DNA of 64,000 bases. It comes from Ciona savignyi (taxonomy: Eukaryota > Chordata > Ascidiacea > Phlebobranchia > Cionidae). The DNA lies in assembly GCA_000149265.1 (NCBI GenBank), contig CH003364.1, forward strand, positions 272,062-336,061, given 5' to 3'. The position numbers and the translations under genes are program-made. Positions 57,175 to 64,000 of this stretch are shown here, piece after piece. Positions within the stretch are counted from its first letter, which is position 1, and each line of letters begins with the position of its first letter. The notes beneath the pieces are model-generated. The model did no database searches and was not told the DNA's origin. It saw only the letters and a program-made list of their open reading frames with translations.

Positions 57175-58515
57175 TACTAATCTGCGGAACGGGACAACAA
57201 TACAATATCACGAGCAGGACAACGTATTTTTGGGGCCTCACTATTCTGCGGGACAGCGGGGCGGGATGAGCGGGGCGGGACAACACACTATTCTGCGGGA
57301 CAGCGGGGCGGGACAACACACTATTCTGCGGGACGGTTATTTCATGAGCGGGACGAAGTATTTTCGTCACTAACATGAGAGGGACGGGTTATTTCATGAT
57401 CGGGTCGAAGTATTTTGTCACTAACATGAGAGTGACGGGGTATTTCTTGAGCGGGACGAAGCATTTTCGTCACTAACATGAGCGGGACGGGGTATTTCTA
57501 GAACGGGATGAAGTATTTTGGTCACTAACATGAGCGGGACGGGGTATTTCTAGAGCGGGATGAAGTATTTTGGTCACTAACATGAGCGGGACGGGGTATT
57601 TCATGAGCGGGATGAAGTATTTTGGTCACTAACATGAGCGGGACGGGGTATTTCTTGAGCGGGATGAAGTATTTTGGTCACTAACACGAAGGGGACGGGG
57701 TATTTCTTGAGCGGGACGAAGTATTTTCGTCGCTAACATGAGAGGGACGGGGTTTTCATGAGCGGGACGAAGTATTTTGGTCACTAACATGAGCGGGACG
57801 GGGTATTTCATGAGCGGGATGAAGTATTTTGGTCACTAACATGAGCGGGACGGGGTATTTCATGAGCGGGATGAAGTATTTTGGTCACTAACATGAGAGG
57901 GACGGGGTATTTCTAGAGCGGGATGAAGTATTTTCGTCACTAACATGAGCGGGACGGGGTATTTCTAGAACGGGATGAAGTATTTTGGTCACTAACATGA
58001 GCGGGACGGGGTATTTCTAGAGCGGGATGAAGTATTTTGGTCACTAACATGAGCGGGACGGGATATTTCTAGAGCGGGATGAAGTATTTTGGTCACTAAC
58101 ATGAGCGGGACGGGGTATTTCTAGAGCGGGATGAAGTATTTTGGTCACTAACATGAGCGGGACGGGGTATTTCTTGAGCGTGACGAAGTATTTTGGTCAC
58201 TAACATGAGCGGGACGGGGTATTTTATGGGCGGGACGAGTATTTCGTCACTAACATGAGAGGGACGGGGTATATCATGAGTGGGAAGAAGTATTTTGGTC
58301 ACTAACATGAGCGGGACGGGGTATTTCATGGGCGGGACGAGTATTTCGTCACTAACATGAGCGGGACGGGGTATTTCATGAGCGGGACGAAGTATTTTGG
58401 TCACTAACATGAGCGGGACGGGGTATATCATGAGCGGGACGAAGTATTTTTATTACTAACATGAGAGGGACGGGGTATTTCTAGAGCGGGACGCAGTATT
58501 TTTTACTAACTTGAG
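57175..58515. repeat. 52-bp minisatellite, about 22 copies, with a GC-rich leader
   Basis: The unit combines ATGAGCGGGACGGGGTATTT, CTAGAGCGGGATGAAGTATT and TTGGTCACTAAC (52 bases). Units run from about 57360 to 58515 with substitutions clustered at a few positions (CTAGAG/CATGAG/CTTGAG; TTGGTC/TTCGTC). The leader at 57230-57350 has a separate ~35-base repeat built on CACTATTCTGCGGGACAGCG. The start (CTTTACTAATCTGCGGAACG) resembles the ends of the element at 6590-7505. Minus-strand ORFs (repeating RPAHE...VTKIL) are by-products. Confidence 0.93.
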
Positions 58516-59538
58516 CTAAACGAGTATTGCGCAACATGTTCATGACCTTCTTTCTAATGTTGTTTTTGACTTCACGGAGTAGCTATATGACGTAACAACC
58601 AAAGCGTTTATTATTTTTCACTATTTACCAGTACATATTTTTCACAGTATGTACATTTCGAAACACTATCTGCTAAAATAAGGGAGGAAGCTAGACTAGG
58701 AGGTTTTTGTGGCAATGGATGGATGAGAAAAATGCTCTAAAACACCAGACGATTTTTGTCTTTCCAGTTAGAAGGGGAACTGAAGCTGAATAAATTTTAA
58801 GAATATCTTAATAAATGGAAAACAATACGCTGATTTCAAAAATCAAATCAGTTTCTTCCAATATTTTTTTGTTAAAGAGTTATGAGCAAATATGCATTTT
58901 ATTTTATGTTAGGGGATTTCCCGTATTACGTCACTGACGTTGTTGAGATTTCGTGCCTATATGCATTGTATACAATCATGTGCCAGTTTATAGGTGAATT
59001 AGTAACATAAGCGCCTGCAGGAGCGTTGTATTTTTGTTTTTTTATGGAGACTTAGCATAACACTTGTCATATAGCCTAACTGAACCAATGTACCTGCGTG
59101 ACAGCTTACCTTAAGCGCGCTCATTCAGGCCTGCACGATCCTGGACCTAAGCTGAATGCTGAGGTATACAGGTCTCGTATTTAAATGACTTTAGAATAAT
59201 AAGTCTTAGCAATTTATATCATAAATCATAGAAGTGAAAACAGAACAAGAAACCTAGAACAGGAGGCAGTAAACTGTAACTGCCAGCAATTTATAGAAAT
59301 AAACCAGCCATCAATCAAAGATCAGACTATGCGGTGGGAACAGCCTATTTCTTTCATGATTGTTGCTTTTCAATATATAGCCATAATCTGCAACATAGAC
59401 TAGCAATGTTGTTATCAACCCCTAGGCTACAAACTGAGAGTGTGAGAGATTTGGTGTACATATGCATAGAAGTTTTAACAAATTTCTTTTGTTTTCTTCA
59501 TTTCTAGAGTAAATTTAAGTTAATGTTGTAACACTAAA

Positions 59539-59829
59539 ATGGATGACAGTTTTCAACATTCTGGCATGGATGAAAGAAGTTTTATTGTACACAATAAAAC
59601 AACACAAATTTAGTCATGTGCGTTTGAACCAAGGAAAACGTCTGAAAGTATCTTTGAAGATGCAAGCCCCATAGAAGAAAATGTTTATTTAGAAACATTA
59701 CCTATTGACATGACTTGGTGCCGTTGCAAAAACTGTATTCTTATGGACATACCGCAAGAATGTGTTATGCTGCATGAATGTACATGCATTTGTGCACAAA
59801 ATAATGCCAGACTGGACTTGCATTACTAA
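59539..59829 (+). pseudogene. P2RX7_C-like (P2X7 intracellular-domain-like) fragment with a stop
   Basis: Reading from the ATG at 59539 there is one in-frame TAG (59611-59613), then 72 open codons. The second half has DMTWCRCKNCILMDIPQECV followed by MLHEC, like the W-C-x-C-G-x-C...EC-CC-E core of the P2X7 C-terminal zinc-binding domain that often occurs as stand-alone or transposon-associated proteins. The final third of the domain is absent. It ends seven bases before the convergent THAP ORF. Confidence 0.55.
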
Positions 59830-59835
59830 AAGCCC

Positions 59836-60216
59836 TTATTTTTCAATTATCTGCTTGGATAAAGAAGTTCTTGAAGTTGCACTTGATGTACTGGGTTGAT
59901 CACTATGTTTAAAATCATAATCAGAAACATTTAAAATTGTTGGAACTGTATTTTTCAAGTGGTTTGTTTTCATCATCTTGGCTACTCCATTGGAGTCAAA
60001 TACAATTTTACTATGATAATCCTTGTCACAAATATGTGCACTACACACTGCGGTTCTTTTTCCAGGTAGTTTAGAACGCTTGCATTGTTGTATCCATTGC
60101 TTCAACCGTTTTTTGTCGTTGTGAGGAAATCGATGGAAGAGCACAGGTGGATTGGAATTTCGTGTGCTGTAATAGGAATTTGTACATCCTGGAGCAAAAC
60201 AATATGCTCCAATCAC
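59836..60216 (-). CDS. THAP-domain protein of the long-TIR transposon
   Basis: 126 residues. Residues ~5-95 are a THAP zinc finger: C-x4-C (CFAPGC), FHRFPHNDKKRLKQWIQQC, then CSAHICDKDY with the paired Cys/His, and the closing VPTILN in place of AVPTIF. A Ser/Thr-rich tail (STSSATSRTSLSK) follows. THAP domains bind DNA in P-element, Kolobok and related transposases and in derived host genes. The frame opens at a GTG-coded position; an ATG (MPKVKPLRRKE) just upstream is in another frame, so the natural start may be separated by a one-base shift. No RNase H-like transposase region follows. Confidence 0.75.
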   Translation of the reverse strand: MIGAYCFAPGCTNSYYSTRNSNPPVLFHRFPHNDKKRLKQWIQQCKRSKLPGKRTAVCSAHICDKDYHSKIVFDSNGVAKMMKTNHLKNTVPTILNVSDYDFKHSDQPSTSSATSRTSLSKQIIEK

Positions 60217-61367
60217 TCTTCCTTCCTTCTCAGTGGCTTAACTTTAGGCATTTTACAATATCTAATAAAAAGAACTAAATTAGAAATGTAGTATATTCTT
60301 ATTAACTTATTTGGGTAGTTAAGTAAAGATCTATTATATATATTCTTCACTTACTTATCTGAGTGCTTGCTGTGTACTTATTGTCAGACTACACATCAGC
60401 TACTCAACTGTGGATTAACTGGTTTTTGCAATAAGTGGTATTCTCAACCAGTAGGCTAATGCTCAGTTTCAATAACAGCAGACATTAAATGCACCACATA
60501 CACAACAGCAAAACATTATACAAACAACCAACGGTAAACCATGAAAGAAATAGACTTTTCCCACCGCATAGTCTAGCCTTTGCCTAATGGCTGGTTTATT
60601 TCTATAAATTGCTGGCAGTTACAGTTTAATGCATTCTGTTATAGTTTTCTTGTTCTGTTTTCACTTTTATTATTTATGATATAAATTGCTAAGACTTATT
60701 ATTCTAAAGTCATTTAAATACGAGACCTGTATACCTCAGCATTCAGCTTAGGTCCAGGACCGTGCAGGCCTTAATGACCGCGCTTAAAGTAAGCTGTCAC
60801 CATGTACATTGGTTCAGTAAGGCTATATGACAAGTGTTATGCTAAGTCTCCATAATAAAAACGAAAATACAACGCTCCTGCAGGCGCTTCTGTTACTAAT
60901 TCACCTCTAAACTGTCACATGATTGTATACAATGCATATAGGCACGAAATCTCAACAACGTCAGTGACGTAATACGGGAAATCCCCTAACATAAAATGAA
61001 ATACATATTTGCTCATAACTCTTTAACCAAAAAATATTGGAAGAAACTGATTTGATTTTTGAAATCAGCGTATTTTTTTCCATTTATTAAGATATTCTTA
61101 AAATTTACTTCAGTTCCCCTTTAATTAAGATATTAAGACTAGTTATTACAGCCCGTGGGAGAGTAAACTTTATTTTACTATTTAACTTAGATATGACACG
61201 GTAAAAGTATATTAAATTAATTGCTACAAAATCACCTAACTGAATTATCGAGCACATAGGATATCATTCTTCGTGCTAATTCAAAACATAGTTGTTTAAT
61301 GGGAACACATATTGCTAATATTAGATGTATATATTTTGTCTCTGAGCCTAGCGGATTAATGGGGCAG

Positions 61368-61545
61368 CGCTAAAAGGAGGGAAACTGCTCACTAAAAGTA
61401 CGGAAACTAATTTTAACCCATACCTAAACACTAATCTCAACCCCAAGACTCCCAATGTTTAAAACTAACCCTAATGTCTTATTTTTTTTAGCATGCAGTT
61501 TCCCTCCTTCCCGATTTCCCTTATTTTAGTTTTCTCCGATTAATG
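61368..61545. mobile_element. Palindromic MITE family M copy
   Basis: AAAGGAGGGAAACTGCTCAC on the left, GCATGCAGTTTCCCTCCTTC on the right, core ACACTAATCTCAACCCCAAG. The best-preserved copy in the window. Confidence 0.78.
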
Positions 61546-61741
61546 TGTTCTATTTTGCGTCGCATTTAAAGGTACGATAAACTGATTGATTAAAGGCCGG
61601 CGAAAGTAAACGTTATTCTTTGTGTGTAGCCTACGTTTTAAGCGCGTCTGTCCACGACGCACGTGTATGACACTGCACATAGCTTTTCCCTAAACATCCC
61701 ATTTAAAAGCAGGAGGTGAAACTTCTAACAATTAAACATTT

Positions 61742-64000
61742 ATGCTTAAAATGGAGTCAGTTTTTATTATAAAGGTTAAAAACAACTCCTTGAATTATGA
61801 CACCGCTGTCAAATTGCTGGACTCTGATAAGCCAGTAGTTGATAAGCCAATACCACATTTAAATGCAGGGGAAGCTTATCTATATAAAGGAAATTCTTAC
61901 CGAGAGAGATTTGATTGTAATCGTGATCAGTACAGATTCATATACAAAGGAAAACATGAAAAGGCTGATTTAGGGGTCCGGAGGCGATATTATCACATAA
62001 AGGATCCCTTGGGGAAAAATCGAGAAACCTTAGATACATTTCAAAAACATTGTATTTAGTAAATTAAACCAAGAAAAACATGGCAATGCACCATTGCTCT
62101 TGGTGCATTATTTCGGAAATGCATCTGTCCACGCCGACCATCCTCACGGCAACGCGAAAAAGAAAACTGGTACGTTTTTAAGTGCAACCAAAAAATGTAT
62201 GACTGAAGTGGACGAAAAGATTAAAAGCGGGATTCCGCCGAAACAAGTTTACGACAATATGCAACTGGAAAAAAGTAAAGAGCCCAAGCACAATATGACC
62301 TGTGGACAGACCAAGAAACAAAAAAGTTTGTGAGAATTCTGCATACAGGTTACGACAAATGCGCAACATTACAAATGATGAGCTTTTTAGTTCGGTTGAG
62401 TATGCATTTCAGACAGGAAATTTAGTCCGGAAATTTAATGTGTATCCGGATGTTGAGATTTACATCGCAGATGAAGCTGTTTTAAGCTTCGCCAAAGAGC
62501 TATTATGTTCATCTTCTGGTAGTGATCCGAAATGTAAACAAGTGCTTGGTTACGATACAACGTTTTCCATTGGTAAGTTTTACGTGTCTCCACTAATTTG
62601 TCGAAACACAGTGCTCGAAGGGGACCCAATCTTTCCCATTGCTTTTCTTATCCATGAACGTAAGTTTGAAAAGACACATAGAGATTTCTTTTTTGACGTG
62701 TTACCTCAGATTGGTCTAGCTCGTGACGTTTCACACATTCCAATCGTTACAGACCGGGAAAGGGCAATTGTGAACTCCCTTACCTCTTACTTTTCCGACA
62801 TACCTCTCATTTTTTGTCATAATCACATCATAAGGGACGTGGAACTGTGGATAAAAAATCATGGAGGGACCAGAGATGACCGTAAGATTTTAAAAGATGA
62901 CGTAAGGATGCTACTTGCAGCCTCTTCTCCCGAGCTTTACGAGAAGAAACTTGATGTTTTGTCCTCAACGTGGACGCAGTCCTTCAATAAATATTACAAG
63001 TCTTCCTTAAACGAGGACATAAAACAACATGCATGTCGATTTATAACCGACCGATATTCGGCTTTCGAAGGAATTAATACAACTAATAACATTTCGGAAA
63101 GTTTTAATGCAGTACTAAAAGTCTCACTTGGAAATAAAGAACTTCCATTGGACTGCGCCATTTTAGCTCTTAAAAATGTTCAAGATATTTACATGTACGA
63201 CTTCCAACGCGCAAAAGCAGGCTATGGAAACTATCAATTAAAGAGCGAATTCAAGGACATGCATTGCAACCTGCACAATTTAAATTTACCTATCATCAAG
63301 TCTATTGACAACATTGCTGAAGAAATTCGAGAGTGCGAAAATGTCAACAGGACAGTTGAAAAGGCTGCAAACTATCGTCTTTCGCAAAATGCAATGGCTG
63401 AATACTGTGTAAAGAATGAAGGCTTTATTGGGTTTTCACCATCCACGGGCTCCTTTACAGTGGTCAGTCCATATCTCCGGAACGTTCATTGTGTTAAATA
63501 CTTTCCCAAACCGACATGCTCTTGTCCAAGCACGGGTTTGTGTTACCACATAATAGCTGCACGGAAAGCATTGCGTGATTCGAACGAAGACGATCGTGAA
63601 AATTATTCACTTTCAGTAATGCGCCGCCGAGGAAGAGGCAGGGAGAGAAAATCGGGAACAAAAAGACCTCGCCCAAAAGATTTGGACCCTAGTTACAATG
63701 TTAATCCAGCACCAGATTCGGTAAATCCAATCGACCGCAAACATTTCCCGAAAACTTCAACACCAATTCAAACAATTGACTCTTCAAAATTAGCAGATGT
63801 GGCCAACTTGACTGACCTTGACGATTACGTTATGGAAGTGGAACCAGACTCAAAGTCATATCACATCCATGCAGATAGTGGCGAAATAACCACGCATCCG
63901 CCGTTAGAAATTGGTTATCCGTGGTTACACATTACACTGACAGTAAATCTCACCAAATTCCCAAGCCTCGTTGGGCAAAACTGGCTTGATGATTCAACAA
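61742..64000 (+). pseudogene. MULE-type transposase with SWIM zinc finger, frameshifted, open at window end
   Basis: Frame 1 runs 61742-62059 (N-terminal part with a FAR1-like YRERFDCNRDQYRFIYKGKH block). The sense continues in a second frame around 62050-62330 (GNASVHADHPHGNAKK) and shifts again near 62300 to a frame open to the window end (PRNKKVCENSAYRLRQM onward, more than 550 codons). That part has LGYDTTFSIGKFYVSPLI (Asp at 62554), IVTDRERAIVNSL (Asp at 62752), FCHNHIIRD, NNISESFNAVLK (Glu at 63097) and a SWIM finger CSCPSTGLCYH (63517-63549), then a basic RRRGRGRERK tail. Layout and motifs fit Mutator-like transposases. The two shifts fall in A-rich runs, so they could be sequencing errors or decay. 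The element's ends were not found; the 3' end is outside the window. Confidence 0.82.

Larger units (their letters stand above)
58772..61130. mobile_element. DNA transposon with ~570-bp terminal inverted repeats (THAP-bearing)
   Basis: Left arm about 58772-59345, right arm about 60558-61130; the arms are near-identical inverse copies (AGGGGAACTGAAG at the very end; GGGGATTTCCCGTATTACGT; GCGCCTGCAGGAGCGTTGTA; GACTATGCGGTGGGAA at the inner edge). The right flank is TTAA directly after the terminal T of the arm; the left flank is TTAGA, which could be TTAA with an inserted base. TTAA targets plus a THAP ORF suggest Kolobok-type, but no transposase core is present, so this is non-autonomous or decayed. 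Confidence 0.85.

Noticed and set aside
57140..58431. Minus-strand ORFs with a repeated VTKILRPAHE motif
   Set aside because: By-product of the 52-bp minisatellite.

Overview
This is animal nuclear DNA: AT-rich, with split genes, GT-AG and occasional GC-AG introns, dense short repeats, and orthologues of conserved metazoan proteins. The compact genes, intronless versions of normally intron-rich genes (SNRNP40, BCAS2) and abundant small tRNA-derived SINEs and MITEs suggest a tunicate, most likely an ascidian such as Ciona. That assignment is an inference from style, not from a diagnostic marker. One assembly gap (100 N) lies at 6985-7084.

Layout. 1-5500: a 190-bp tandem repeat, a KDZ-type transposase remnant (minus strand) and a 2.2-kb satellite with a 23-bp period. 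6324-15251 (+): an eight-exon TMEM59-family gene, followed 250 bp later by an intronless mitochondrial Obg GTPase (MTG2-like, 15501-16667). 17160-18215 (-): intronless SNRNP40. 20957-25834 (+): an unrecognised basic protein gene whose first intron-exon junction does not keep frame. 26428-31796 (+): two tandem genes of the rolling stone membrane protein family; the first copy has an abnormal exon 1 donor. 35188-43358 (+): a twelve-exon SK-type (KCNN-like) channel that I could join in phase throughout, with a non-canonical selectivity filter. 45803-53577 (+): a nine-exon single-pass membrane protein with a SEA domain and EGF modules. 54097-55649 (-): NDUFA5. 56230-56871 (-): intronless BCAS2. 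57175-58515: a 52-bp minisatellite. 58772-61130: a DNA transposon with ~0.57-kb terminal inverted repeats carrying a THAP ORF and a P2RX7_C-like pseudogene. 61742 to the end: a frameshifted MULE transposase.

The host genes are mostly unrelated. Two encode spliceosome subunits (SNRNP40 of the U5 snRNP, BCAS2 of the PRP19/NTC complex), two encode mitochondrial proteins (MTG2, NDUFA5), and the block at 26-54 kb encodes membrane proteins. The rest is mobile DNA: about 20 copies of one SINE, several copies of a second tRNA-like repeat, a palindromic MITE family, hAT elements with intact 8-bp target duplications, a pair of TTAA-flanked piggyBac-like elements (one nested in a hAT element), and remnants of KDZ, THAP and MULE transposons.

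Most interesting observations: the SK-like channel with G-S-G-E where G-Y-G-D is expected; the rolling stone tandem pair with one suspect splice donor; tRNA-derived repeats lying immediately upstream of 3' splice sites; and the THAP/P2RX7_C long-TIR element.
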